In this document: positions 1 to 7,363 of the stretch, piece after piece
Layout: each line of letters begins with the position of its first letter
How positions within the stretch are numbered: the first letter of the stretch is position 1
Assembly (NCBI GenBank): GCA_934358405.1
Contig: CAKRKL010000039.1
Location: 1 to 14,595, forward strand
Reading direction: 5' to 3'
DNA length: 14,595 bases
Origin: an uncultured Blautia sp.
GTDB taxonomy: Bacteria > Bacillota > Clostridia > Lachnospirales > Lachnospiraceae
Position numbers and translations under genes: made by a program
The notes under the pieces: generated by a model
Databases searched by the model: none
The model's input: the letters and a program-made list of their open reading frames with translations, nothing else
Told to the model about the DNA's origin: nothing

Positions 1-287
1 ACAGGATAGAGCAGATGCCGGCCGGAACTTATGATATGATTTTGATGGATATCCAGATGCCGAATATGGACGGCTATGAGGCGACCAAATGTATCAGACA
101 TTTACAGGATATAAAAAAAGCAGAGATTCCGATTATTGCCATGACAGCAAATGCTTTTCAGGAGGATGCCGAAAAGTGTATTGCTGTTGGAATGAATGCA
201 CATCTGGCAAAACCTTTGGATATTGAGAAGGTGGAGCAGACTATCTGTAAACAGGTAAGAGATGCAAAAATGAAAAATAGAATATAG
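1..287 (+). CDS. Response-regulator receiver domain, C-terminal end of a truncated signalling protein
   Basis: The reading frame is open from the window edge (codons from position 3), so the gene starts upstream; only about 95 codons are present. The segment is the second half of a CheY-like receiver domain. The phospho-acceptor Asp lies in LMDIQMPNMDG (codon 48-50), the conserved Thr in IIAMTANAF and the conserved Lys in LAKPLD. The protein stops about 20 residues after the domain, with no DNA-binding domain following. This arrangement, plus the IQMPNMDGYEA and MTANAF wording, is typical of receivers at the C-terminus of hybrid sensor histidine kinases, which relay phosphate within two-component systems. 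That assignment is inferred, because the kinase part is not in the window. A stand-alone receiver is the alternative. The downstream hairpin at 400-441 could end its transcript. Confidence 0.85.
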   Translation, partial: RIEQMPAGTYDMILMDIQMPNMDGYEATKCIRHLQDIKKAEIPIIAMTANAFQEDAEKCIAVGMNAHLAKPLDIEKVEQTICKQVRDAKMKNRI

Positions 288-399
288 GATAGATGTATAA
301 AAATGGAGCACTAAGCGGCGGGTGAGGGGGGATGCAATACCATGTCCGTATTCTGCATAGTTTGCATGTTGGAGTGTGGATGTTGCAGAGTGGAATATA

Positions 400-441
400 A
401 AAAGGCGTATGGAAGTTTTAATTTAACTCCATACGCCTTTT
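400..441. terminator. Bidirectional intrinsic terminator between the receiver gene and the MATE gene
   Basis: An inverted repeat has arms AAAAGGCGTATGGA (400-413) and TCCATACGCCTTTT (428-441), extended inward by AGTT/AACT with one bulged base. On the minus strand the stem is followed by a T-rich stretch, which suits termination of the MATE transcript ending at 465. On the plus strand the run is CCTTTTGAAAA, so termination of the receiver gene is weaker. The stretch 288-399 holds nothing else that I recognise. Confidence 0.75.
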
Positions 442-464
442 GAAAAGAACTCGCTGTCACTGAC

Positions 465-1811
465 CTATACGGATGCATGAAATTCTTTTCTATATCGTAT
501 ACAGACACCCAGAATAAAGAGAAAGCAGATGACCCAGGTGACCGGTTCGCAGATACATACGGCGATGTAACCGTAGACGGGAACAATCCACCAGGAGAAG
601 ATGGCCTTTCCAATGAGTTCCAGGAAACTGCAAAACAGCGGGGCGATGGAGTGCTGCATTCCCTGAAGCATATTTCTGAGAATAACCAGAACAGCCATCG
701 GGGGAACCATCGGGATGCTTATTTTCAGATAAAGAACCGCATTGGAAATCACATCGTTGTTTGTGCTTCCTGTGATGAAACGGACAACAGCCGGAGAAAA
801 CAGAAAGACAAAGAGCATGGCAAAGATCCACCAGATGGAATAAAGAAACATAGCGATCCAGACACCTTTTTTGATTCGTTCCGGTTTTCTGGCTCCGTAA
901 TTCTGGCTGGAATAAGTAGCCACTGCCGTTCCAAGGGCAAGCCCGGGGGTGTAGAAGAATTCAGCAAGCCGTCGTCCGCCGGTCTGTGCGGCGATATATA
1001 TATTTCCAAGAGCATTGATACTGCTCTGTAAAAGAACACTGCCGATATTGTATACGGTACTCATCAGCATCATACTGAGTCCGGTCCAGTACATCTCCCA
1101 GACAAATCCTGGCTTTACACGGAGTTCGTTTCTTCCGAAACCCAGCTGCGGGTAGTTCTTATAAATATATATAAAGATCAGCAACGCACTGATGCCCTGA
1201 GCGAGAATAGTTGCAGCTGCGGCACCTGCAACGCCAAATGCCAGATATTTCATAAAAGCATAATCCAGAATGATATTTAAAATGCTGCTGAAAAGTAGAA
1301 ATTTGAGCGGAGTGATACTGTTTCCCACAGCTTGCAGTAAGCTGGCTTCCAGATTGTAAGCTATGGTCAGCGGAATTCCTGCAAGAATGATCCGGAGATA
1401 GCCAGAGGCCCCACTTCGGATATCCACCGGCACCTGCAGAGCAGAAAGCAGGGCATCCTGAAACAAAAGAAAGCCAAATGTCATAAGAAGGGCACTGCAT
1501 CCGGCAAGAATCACCATCCAGCAGACGGATTTTTTCAGATCTTTATCTTTTCCGGCACCGAAGTAACGACTGACTGTGAGAGCGAGGCCGTTATTCAGTC
1601 CAAAGGCTGCATTGGTGATCAGGCTGTATAAAGCGGCTGTTGCACCAATCTGAGACAGCGCAGTATCGCCGAGAAGATTGCCGGCAATACTGGTATCTGC
1701 AATATTATAAAACTGCTGCAGGACATTTCCCGCAAACAGAGGGAGAGTAAAACGAAGCAAAAGCTGTACCGGATTGCCTTTTGTCATATCAAGAACGTGA
1801 TTATCAGACAT
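465..1811 (-). CDS. MATE-family multidrug/toxin efflux transporter
   Basis: This is an integral membrane antiporter of the MATE superfamily, expected to export organic cations or drugs in exchange for Na+ or H+. The protein is 448 residues, the usual size for the family, with about 12 hydrophobic segments. The N-terminus has the family pattern MTKGNPVQLLLRFTLPLFAGNVLQQFYNIAD, cited here only by its key blocks TKGNP, LPLFAGN and QQFYNIAD. I chose the start MSDNHVLD at 1811 because AGGAGG lies 8 bases upstream. The frame is open to an earlier ATG at 1856, but that has no ribosome binding site and would add 15 atypical residues. The gene is divergent from an AraC-type regulator 151 bp away, which is a likely controller. 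The substrate cannot be read from the sequence; NorM/DinF-like is as far as I can go. Confidence 0.9.
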   Translation of the reverse strand: MSDNHVLDMTKGNPVQLLLRFTLPLFAGNVLQQFYNIADTSIAGNLLGDTALSQIGATAALYSLITNAAFGLNNGLALTVSRYFGAGKDKDLKKSVCWMVILAGCSALLMTFGFLLFQDALLSALQVPVDIRSGASGYLRIILAGIPLTIAYNLEASLLQAVGNSITPLKFLLFSSILNIILDYAFMKYLAFGVAGAAAATILAQGISALLIFIYIYKNYPQLGFGRNELRVKPGFVWEMYWTGLSMMLMSTVYNIGSVLLQSSINALGNIYIAAQTGGRRLAEFFYTPGLALGTAVATYSSQNYGARKPERIKKGVWIAMFLYSIWWIFAMLFVFLFSPAVVRFITGSTNNDVISNAVLYLKISIPMVPPMAVLVILRNMLQGMQHSIAPLFCSFLELIGKAIFSWWIVPVYGYIAVCICEPVTWVICFLFILGVCIRYRKEFHASV

Positions 1812-1904
1812 CAATAAAATCCTCCTGAAGAGAAAATGTAAAATTTCAGACAACAAAAAATAAAAATGAACTGTCTGTACACGAATAATACCACAGATAC
1901 AGCA

Positions 1905-1933
1905 TTGAATCTTTATTTATTCTGACATATACT
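1905..1933 (+). promoter_or_regulatory. SigA-type promoter of the AraC-family gene
   Basis: TTGAAT (1905-1910), a 17-base spacer, and TATACT (1928-1933) match the vegetative promoter pattern closely. They place transcription start near 1940, about 22 bases before the AraC-family start codon. The promoter sits in the intergenic region shared with the divergent MATE gene. I found no equally good minus-strand promoter for the MATE gene, which would fit activator-dependent expression but does not prove it. Confidence 0.65.
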
Positions 1934-1962
1934 ATAAGAAATGCGACAAAAGGAAGAACAAT

Positions 1963-2838
1963 ATGATACAGACGAGAAACATAATCAGAACAGATAACGA
2001 GGGAAAGGAATTGCAGGAGAATGAACGACTGCAATTTAATGTAAATGTCAATGACGCAGATATCTGTCGGTATATAGGAGGAAACATTCCGGCGCACTGG
2101 CATAAGGAAATGGAAATTTTTATATTGCTGGAAGGCTGCGTAGATATACATATAGAAAATCAGATTTTCCGGTTGACGGCGGGAGAGGGGTGTTTTATTA
2201 ATTCAGAAGTACTCCATTCTCTCTATGCAGGCTGCACGTCAGAATGCCGGTTTCGTTCATTTGTGTTTGGGGCGGAGATTGTTGGAGGTATGCCTGGAAC
2301 GGTATTTGATACGGAATATGTTCGGCCGCTGATGGAAAACGGGGTGCAGTTTCTCAGATTTCAGAAAGCATCGGACCAGAGATATTATGAACAGTTTGAC
2401 AAAGCATTTTCAGCGTGTGTAACGGAGAAGAAGGGATATGAATTTGAAGTGCGAAATGCATTATCCGATATTCTTCTTTATATCATTTCCAAAGGGGTGC
2501 AAAAGCGTAACAAAATTTCCAGAATACAGGAAGAACGGTTAAAAGCAATGCTGTTGTGGACAGAGGAACATCTCAGTGAGACCATCACGGTGCCGGAACT
2601 GGCAAAAGCGGCAAATATCTGTACCAGAGAATGCCAGCGGATCTTTGCGCAGTATCTGCATTGCAGTCCCACAGAGTACATAATGGAGCAAAGAATATAC
2701 AAGGCGGCAGAGCTGTTGCCGGATACGGAACTTTCCATTACAGAAATTGCTCTGTGCTGTGGCTTTTCCAGTCCCTCTTATTTTTCCCAACGATTTCGCA
2801 AGTGTACAGGGAGGACACCGAAAGAGTATCGCAGATGA
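1963..2838 (+). CDS. AraC-family transcriptional regulator, cupin plus HTH
   Basis: A 291-residue regulator with two domains. Residues about 40-95 look like the N-terminal cupin sensing domain, with the AHWHKEME pattern (His45, His47, Glu49) and a later GEGCFIN loop. Residues about 190-291 form the two-helix-turn-helix AraC DNA-binding domain: ITVPELAKAANICTRECQRIF for the first HTH, and ITEIALCCGFSSPSYFSQRF with GRTPKEYRR at the end for the second. AGGAAG lies 6 bases before the ATG. The gene is divergent from the MATE exporter, and the shared 151-bp region makes local control of that exporter the simplest hypothesis. The ligand is unknown. Cupin AraC proteins often sense sugars, but a carbohydrate role is not shown here; the only sugar-related neighbour is the glycosidase remnant just downstream. 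Confidence 0.9.
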   Translation: MIQTRNIIRTDNEGKELQENERLQFNVNVNDADICRYIGGNIPAHWHKEMEIFILLEGCVDIHIENQIFRLTAGEGCFINSEVLHSLYAGCTSECRFRSFVFGAEIVGGMPGTVFDTEYVRPLMENGVQFLRFQKASDQRYYEQFDKAFSACVTEKKGYEFEVRNALSDILLYIISKGVQKRNKISRIQEERLKAMLLWTEEHLSETITVPELAKAANICTRECQRIFAQYLHCSPTEYIMEQRIYKAAELLPDTELSITEIALCCGFSSPSYFSQRFRKCTGRTPKEYRR

Positions 2839-2890
2839 AATAAAGAAAAATATATTGAAAAGTAATGGGAAATTCAGGAAACTATTGTAA

Positions 2891-3004
2891 CTCCAAGAAG
2901 AAGTGTGCCCGAAGTTGACTGCATATCATAACTGATGGTATACTAACCGTGATACAGATCAGAACGGTGTTGCAGAATACGGCGGCATGGTTCATGCATC
3001 GCAT
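2891..3004 (+). pseudogene. Remnant of a GH63/debranching-type (alpha/alpha)6 glycosidase
   Basis: In the frame beginning at 2891 the translation reads LQEEVCPKLTAYHN, then a TGA stop (2933-2935), then WYTNRDTDQNGVAEYGG and a short tail to TAA at 3005. The pattern PKLxAYHxWWYxNRDxDxNG is what I recall from GH63 and related glycogen-debranching-like enzymes. The TGA falls exactly where a TGG Trp codon would be expected in the WW pair, so one base change explains the stop. The flanking sequence upstream (TAA at 2888) does not continue the match. Only about 38 codons survive, and there is no start or ribosome binding site. The family call is from memory of the motif and is moderately uncertain; that this stretch is decayed coding DNA is more secure. 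Confidence 0.45.
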
Positions 3005-3010
3005 TAAAAA

Positions 3011-3160
3011 GTTATTACAGCAGTCTTAAATACAATGAAAGAGCTGGCTTATAAGCTGTTTGATGGAGCTGCAATTGCAGCACAGCATGTTTTGGAAGAA
3101 CCGGAAATATTTGATATATGGATTGCGACAAAAAAATTGATATTTGGAAAGGTAGAATGA
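3011..3160 (+). pseudogene. Short open stretch of protein-like sequence, unrecognised, probably a gene remnant
   Basis: In the same frame as the upstream glycosidase remnant, a 49-codon open stretch follows the TAA at 3005. It contains an ATG at 3035 that would give a 41-residue peptide beginning MKELAYKLFDGAAIAAQHVL and ending at TGA 3158-3160, four bases before the GNAT start. The composition looks like real protein (amphipathic, no low complexity), but no Shine-Dalgarno precedes the ATG. I do not recognise the family. It could be a second fragment of the same decayed gene, part of another gene lost by deletion, or a tiny leader ORF for the acetyltransferase; the first two seem more likely. 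Confidence 0.3.
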
Positions 3161-3163
3161 AAA

Positions 3164-3664
3164 ATGACAGATAAATTTGAATTCAGAGATATTCATCAAG
3201 AGGAGACAGAACAGGCTGTAGAAATTGAGCAGATTTGCTTTCCGCCCAATGAAGCCTGTTCTCCAAAGAGCATGAGAGAGCGAATCCTGCATACACCTGA
3301 GACATTTCTGGTGGCAGTAGATAAAGAAACCGGAAAGGTTGCCGGATTTTTAAATGGCATTGCAACAGATGAAAATGTGTTTCGTGATGAATTTTTTACA
3401 GATATTTCCCTCCATGATCAGCATGGAGAGAATATTATGCTCTTAGGTCTTGATGTACTTCCAAAGTATCGTCACCAGGGACTTGCCCGTGAGATTATGA
3501 CCCGTTACGCAGAACGTGAGCGCGCAAAAGGTCGTAAATGCCTGCATCTTACCTGTCTGGATGAGAAGGTAGAAATGTACAAAAAAATGGGTTATATAGA
3601 CGAGGGGATTTCCGGTTCCCAGTGGGGCGAAGAAACGTGGCATGACATGAGTCTGAAACTTTAA
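3164..3664 (+). CDS. GNAT-family N-acetyltransferase
   Basis: A 166-residue acetyl-CoA-dependent acyltransferase. The acetyl-CoA binding motif A is visible as LGLDVLPKYRHQGLAREIM (residues about 94-112), with the RHQGLA pyrophosphate loop. The C-terminal part contains EKVEMYKKMGY, the usual motif-B helix and strand ending in a conserved Tyr. The N-terminal EIEQICFPPNEACS resembles arylalkylamine N-acetyltransferase-like members of the superfamily, but the substrate cannot be fixed. AAAGGT sits about 10 bases before the ATG, a mediocre ribosome binding site. The gene stands alone between decayed DNA and the terminator at 3682-3720. Alternative roles include antibiotic, polyamine or protein acetylation. 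Confidence 0.85.
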   Translation: MTDKFEFRDIHQEETEQAVEIEQICFPPNEACSPKSMRERILHTPETFLVAVDKETGKVAGFLNGIATDENVFRDEFFTDISLHDQHGENIMLLGLDVLPKYRHQGLAREIMTRYAERERAKGRKCLHLTCLDEKVEMYKKMGYIDEGISGSQWGEETWHDMSLKL

Positions 3665-3681
3665 TTTAAGAACAGAGGAAA

Positions 3682-3720
3682 AAAGAAGCTCTTGATACTT
3701 GCAGTATCGGGAGCTTCTTT
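3682..3720. terminator. Bidirectional intrinsic terminator between the GNAT gene and metY
   Basis: The stem AAAGAAGCTC / GAGCTTCTTT (3682-3691 / 3711-3720) continues inward through two G-U pairs and GATAC/GTATC, giving about 17 pairs around a 5-base loop. The minus-strand side is followed by a run of T residues, so it should terminate metY efficiently. It also lies 17 bases after the GNAT stop codon on the plus strand. Confidence 0.85.
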
Positions 3721-3756
3721 CTATCTGAACAGATTTACTGTTTTTTCGCTGTTAAT

Positions 3757-5043
3757 TTATTTAATTGCGTCCAGTGCGTTTGCAATATCAGCGATCAGAT
3801 CTTCTTTATCCTCAAGGCCAAGGCTGATACGGATCAGCTCAGCTGGTACACCGGCTTCGATGAGCTGCTCGTCAGTCATCTGTCTGTGAGTGGAGGTTGC
3901 CGGGTTCAGGCAGCAGGTTCTTGCATCTGCCACATGTGTTTCAATGGCTCCAAGCTTCAGATTCTGCATAAATACAGAAGCTGCCTTACGTCCTCCCTTT
4001 AGTCCGAAAGATACAACACCACATCCGCCATTTGGAAGGTATTTCTGCGCTCTTTCGTAATACTTGTTGGATGGAAGTCCCGGATAATTTACATAAGCTA
4101 CCTTCGGATGGCTTTCCAGGAATTCAGCAACCGCCTGACCATTTTCAACGTGCTTCGGCATACGAACATGTAAAGACTCAAGTCCGAGATTCAGGATAAA
4201 GGCATTGTTAGGAGACTGTACGGAGCCAAAATCGCGCATCAGCTGAGCTGTACATTTAGTGATGAAAGCTCCTTCTTTTCCGAATTTCTCTGCATATGTA
4301 ACTCCATGGTAGCTTTCATCCGGAGTACAAAGTCCCGGATACTTTTCAGCGTGTGCCATCCAGTCAAAGCGGCCGCTGTCTACAATGGCACCGCCAAGCG
4401 CAGCACCATGGCCATCCATGTACTTGGTGGTAGAGTGAGTAACAATGTCAGCACCCCACTCAAACGGGCGGCAGTTTACAGGAGTCGGGAAAGTATTATC
4501 TACGATAAGAGGAACACCATGTGCGTGAGCAACCTTGGCAAAAAGTTCAATATCCAGGACTGTCAGTGCCGGGTTGGCAATGGTTTCTCCAAACATAACC
4601 TTGGTATTGGGCTTAAATGCAGCATTTAATTCCTCCTCTGTGGCATCGGGGGACACGAAGGTTGCTGTGATGCCCATTTTTGCCATCGTTACTGCAATCA
4701 GGTTAAAGGTTCCGCCGTAAATGGAGGAAGAAGCTACAATGTGATCTCCGCATTCGCAGATATTAAACAGCGCAAAAAAATTGGCTGCCTGTCCGGAAGA
4801 AGTAAGCATAGCTGCACTGCCGCCTTCCATGGCTGCAAGCTTAGCTGCCACATGATCATTGGTAGGATTCTGAAGACGGGAGTAGAAATATCCTTCTGCT
4901 TCCAGGTCAAAAAGCTTGCCCATATCTTCGCTGGTATCATATTTAAAGGTTGTTGACTGAATAATCGGAATTTGACGCGGTTCTCCATTTCCTGGTTTAT
5001 AACCTGCCTGAACACATTTGGTTCCCATTTTGTAATCGTTCAT
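3757..5043 (-). CDS. metY: O-acetylhomoserine aminocarboxypropyltransferase (sulfhydrylase)
   Basis: A 428-residue PLP enzyme of the Cys/Met metabolism family. It joins O-acetylhomoserine and sulfide to make homocysteine for methionine synthesis, in the cytoplasm. The PLP-binding Lys207 lies in HSTTKYMDGHG. Other family marks are YSRLQNPTNDHVAAKLAAMEGG, GGTFNL, and the C-terminal ETHVADARTCCLNPATSTHRQ and RISLGLEDKEDLI blocks. Length and the long insert around YPGLCTPDESYHGV match O-acetylhomoserine sulfhydrylases (about 425-430 residues) better than the shorter cystathionine gamma-synthases. AGGAGG is 7 bases before the ATG. A SigA promoter lies at 5114-5142 and a terminator at 3682-3720, so it is probably a single-gene unit. 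Read-through from spoVAA is possible because I see no terminator between them. Confidence 0.93.
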   Translation of the reverse strand: MNDYKMGTKCVQAGYKPGNGEPRQIPIIQSTTFKYDTSEDMGKLFDLEAEGYFYSRLQNPTNDHVAAKLAAMEGGSAAMLTSSGQAANFFALFNICECGDHIVASSSIYGGTFNLIAVTMAKMGITATFVSPDATEEELNAAFKPNTKVMFGETIANPALTVLDIELFAKVAHAHGVPLIVDNTFPTPVNCRPFEWGADIVTHSTTKYMDGHGAALGGAIVDSGRFDWMAHAEKYPGLCTPDESYHGVTYAEKFGKEGAFITKCTAQLMRDFGSVQSPNNAFILNLGLESLHVRMPKHVENGQAVAEFLESHPKVAYVNYPGLPSNKYYERAQKYLPNGGCGVVSFGLKGGRKAASVFMQNLKLGAIETHVADARTCCLNPATSTHRQMTDEQLIEAGVPAELIRISLGLEDKEDLIADIANALDAIK

Positions 5044-5074
5044 TAGTGCCTCCTGATCTGTTTGGTAAGATATG

Positions 5075-5098
5075 CTTCCTGAGTGTTAAAACAGGAAG
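5075..5098 (-). promoter_or_regulatory. Inverted repeat in the metY 5' leader
   Basis: CTTCCTG (5075-5081) and CAGGAAG (5092-5098) form a 7-bp inverted repeat with a 10-base loop. It lies between the metY promoter and its ribosome binding site, just downstream of the expected transcription start. It could be an RNA hairpin or a protein operator. The leader is only about 64 nt, too short for an S-box or T-box riboswitch. Confidence 0.3.
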
Positions 5099-5113
5099 TG
5101 ATTATATGGAAAT

Positions 5114-5142
5114 ATAGTACCATTTTTGGAGGAAAATGGCAA
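5114..5142 (-). promoter_or_regulatory. SigA-type promoter of metY
   Basis: On the minus strand TTGCCA (5137-5142) and TACTAT (5114-5119) are separated by 17 bases, giving a start near 5107 and a leader of about 64 nt before the metY ATG. Confidence 0.65.
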
Positions 5143-5189
5143 TGCCGGGAATCATAATTTGTATCAGTCAAAAGAATATGGGAAGCTGT

Positions 5190-5816
5190 TTATTTGAGTT
5201 TTTCCGGAACCTGATGCCTTGAAGCCTCTTCTATGACGGTAGTGTTTACATCATCTTCGTACAGCCGCATTTGTACCTGCATTGGTGTTGGATCATCTGT
5301 AAGCTTCATTCGTCCGAAATGATTGAAGAAGAACAGTACTCCAAGTCCAATTCCAATAGAGTAAGAAATTTCCAGAACCGAAAAGCCATTGGCTTCCTGT
5401 CCGGTTACCTGCGTGTAGATTTGCCCAAATAATGCCGGGACATCTACATCATTATTGAAGGTCATAATAGAAAATCCTGCCCCGAAGAAGGTGGCAAGAC
5501 ATACAAAGATTACTTTGCACCATCTGAGGATAATATTGACACTGCCTTCCTTCTGATAGGTGATGATAAAGGTTGATTCGCCTATAGTAGTAATATCAAC
5601 ATCTGGTTCTTTTTGCTGGATATCCTTAATAAGGTCCATTGAAGAGAGTACGTAGCGCCCTGGCTTGTCAGGGTCCAAATTAGTCACAGGCATTACACGC
5701 AGGCGGTTTAGGAGTTTTGTATTGCTGCAGGAAAGCCTGACAATATCCTGAAGATAAATATGGGGATGATGAACTTCAACATTTTGATCGATCTGAATAT
5801 AAAGAGTATCGCTCAT
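5190..5816 (-). CDS. spoVAA: Stage V sporulation protein AA
   Basis: A 208-residue protein, close to the 206 of the Bacillus homologue. SpoVA proteins sit in the forespore/spore inner membrane and move dipicolinic acid into the developing spore and out during germination. Residues 1-90 form a soluble N-terminal part (LYIQIDQNVEVHHPHIYLQDIVRLSC, GRYVLSSMDLIKDIQ). They are followed by two membrane segments near 98-118 and 150-168 and a short soluble tail ending RHQVPEKLK. AGGAGGT is 9 bases before the ATG. It is the last gene of the spoVAC-AD-AE-AA unit, 54 bp after spoVAE. In Bacillus spoVAA is the first gene of the operon, so its position here is unusual. The family call is based on the recalled pattern and the context. 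Confidence 0.85.
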   Translation of the reverse strand: MSDTLYIQIDQNVEVHHPHIYLQDIVRLSCSNTKLLNRLRVMPVTNLDPDKPGRYVLSSMDLIKDIQQKEPDVDITTIGESTFIITYQKEGSVNIILRWCKVIFVCLATFFGAGFSIMTFNNDVDVPALFGQIYTQVTGQEANGFSVLEISYSIGIGLGVLFFFNHFGRMKLTDDPTPMQVQMRLYEDDVNTTVIEEASRHQVPEKLK

Positions 5817-5870
5817 GGAAAAATACCTCCTGTTTTATTTCGCCAGATTGGCAGCAGCGACCCTCTATAA

Positions 5871-6227
5871 TCATTCTTTCATCTTGGGCCTGAATATCCA
5901 GCTTGCCAGGTAGGAAAAAATAAGTGCAGCAGAAATTCCGGCCGCACAGGCAGTGAAACCTCCGGTAAAGAGTCCGATAAATCCATCTTTATCAATGGCT
6001 TTTTTTAACCCAACCCATAGAGTATTTCCAAATCCAAGAAGAGGCACAGAGGCACCGGCCCCTGCAAAATCAATCAGTGGCTGATAAATGCCTACAGCTC
6101 CTAAAATAGCACCGGAGCATACCAAAAGTACCATAACCCGTCCTGGCATAAGCTTTGTTTTGTCCAGCAGGATCTGGACAAGGGCGCAGATCAGTCCTCC
6201 TACCCAGAATGCATTGAAATAGTCCAT
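5871..6227 (-). CDS. spoVAE: Stage V sporulation protein AE (SpoVAEb type)
   Basis: A 118-residue membrane protein of the SpoVAC/SpoVAE fold. Features are FWVGGLICALVQILLDKT at the start, the glycine-rich DFAGAGASVPLLGFGNTL centre and FTGGFTACAAGISAALIFSYLA at the end, with three to four hydrophobic segments. The length matches the Bacillus SpoVAEb channel component (116 residues). It works with SpoVAC and SpoVAD in dipicolinic acid transport into the forespore. GGAGG lies 8 bases before the ATG. It is 56 bp after spoVAD and 54 bp before spoVAA on the same strand. No SpoVAEa or SpoVAF is present in the window. Confidence 0.92.
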   Translation of the reverse strand: MDYFNAFWVGGLICALVQILLDKTKLMPGRVMVLLVCSGAILGAVGIYQPLIDFAGAGASVPLLGFGNTLWVGLKKAIDKDGFIGLFTGGFTACAAGISAALIFSYLASWIFRPKMKE

Positions 6228-6283
6228 AGTGTAACCTCCGTTTTAGAAATTTGAATGCTTATATTACAGATGTTTTCCGGGAA

Positions 6284-7363
6284 TCAGACAGGACAATGCT
6301 CTAAAACCACTGCATGGGCAATTCCCGGAATGGAATCTCCCTCATTAAAGCTTGTCTTGGACAGAAGTGCCCCGGTCGGAACGAATAACACTCTCTTCCA
6401 GGTGCCTTTCGCAAGTTCAGGTAAAATATGGGAAGCAAGTACTGAAGCACTGCAGCCGCAGCCACTGCCGCCGGAGTGCGTATCCTGTGTCTTATTGTCA
6501 AAAATCAAAAGACCACAGTCCCAAGAAATGGACTTGATATCAAATCCCTTTTCTTCAAGGAGATCAAGTAGGATTCTTTGTCCTACAGCACCCAAATCTC
6601 CGGTGAAAATTGCATCGTAATCTTCAGGTGTTCTGCAAAAATCACATAGATTCCTGTAGATTGTGTCGCAGGCAGCAGGTGCCATACAGCCGCCCATATT
6701 CAGAGAGTCTTTAAGTCCGTAATCAACAAGCCTTCCAGTGGTGAGTCCTGTGATTTGGACACAGTCTTTGCGAGAGAGAAGAGAATCTGTTTTCTTTGGA
6801 TGTTCTTTTGCAGGCAATGTGCCGGAGAGAATACAGGCACCGCTTCCGGTTACGGTCCAGGTAGCGGAAAGAGGACGCTGATTTCCGTAAGCCAGAGGAA
6901 AGCGGAACTCTTTTTCTGCGCTGGCAAAATGGCTGGAGGTTGCACAGAGAATATGCTTTCCATATCCTGCAGCAATGGACATGGCTCCAAGAGAAAGGGA
7001 TTCGCCTATAGTAGAACAGGCTCCGAAAAGTCCGTAAAATGGGATGCTGAGTTCTGCAACGCCAAAGGAGGATGCTGTGGTCTGGGCAAGGAGATCGCCT
7101 GCAAAAGCCATACGAATATCGCCTGGGGTAAGCCCGGCTTTTTCAAGAGCCAGTATGGAGGCTTCTTTTTGCATGGTGCTTTCAGCAGCTTCCCAGGTAT
7201 CACATCCAAACATGGGGTCTTCACAGACTATATCGAATTTTTCCCCAAGAGGACCTTCCCCTTCTTTTTTTCCTACGACAGATGCATAGCCGGTAATATA
7301 AACAGGAGTCTGAAAAGCGATGCTGGCAGAACCGGCGAGCTTGGCAGGGGGATTTGTATTCAT
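6284..7363 (-). CDS. spoVAD: Stage V sporulation protein AD, dipicolinate-binding subunit
   Basis: A 359-residue thiolase-fold protein, somewhat longer than the 338 of Bacillus SpoVAD. SpoVAD binds dipicolinic acid directly on the spore inner membrane and is required for its uptake. Visible family blocks are TPVYITGYASVVGKKEGEGPLG, FGACSTIGESL, ATSSHFASAEKEFRFPLAYG and TGDLGAVGQRIL, and the Cys-rich HSGGSGCGCSA near the end. I chose the start MNTNPPAKL at 7363 because GGAGGTGA lies just upstream and because the ATG overlaps the spoVAC stop in an ATGA. The frame is open to an ATG at 7468 but that would overlap spoVAC by over 100 bases without a ribosome binding site. The 4-base overlap suggests translational coupling to spoVAC. 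Confidence 0.95.
   Translation of the reverse strand: MNTNPPAKLAGSASIAFQTPVYITGYASVVGKKEGEGPLGEKFDIVCEDPMFGCDTWEAAESTMQKEASILALEKAGLTPGDIRMAFAGDLLAQTTASSFGVAELSIPFYGLFGACSTIGESLSLGAMSIAAGYGKHILCATSSHFASAEKEFRFPLAYGNQRPLSATWTVTGSGACILSGTLPAKEHPKKTDSLLSRKDCVQITGLTTGRLVDYGLKDSLNMGGCMAPAACDTIYRNLCDFCRTPEDYDAIFTGDLGAVGQRILLDLLEEKGFDIKSISWDCGLLIFDNKTQDTHSGGSGCGCSASVLASHILPELAKGTWKRVLFVPTGALLSKTSFNEGDSIPGIAHAVVLEHCPV

Noticed and set aside
288..399. Possible small gene between the receiver domain and the terminator
   Set aside because: No open frame with a ribosome binding site; G/T-rich sequence with loosely repeated GTTGGAGTG/GTTGCAGAG words, probably chance.
477..1031. 184-codon plus-strand open frame
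   Set aside because: It is antisense to the MATE gene and its translation is charged, low-quality protein without domain features; a shadow of the opposite strand.
1812..1856. 15-residue N-terminal extension of the MATE protein
   Set aside because: AGGAGG is placed correctly for the ATG at 1811, and the extension has no ribosome binding site.
5044..5189. SAM or T-box riboswitch upstream of metY
   Set aside because: The promoter leaves only about 64 nt of leader and no S-box or T-box landmarks are visible.
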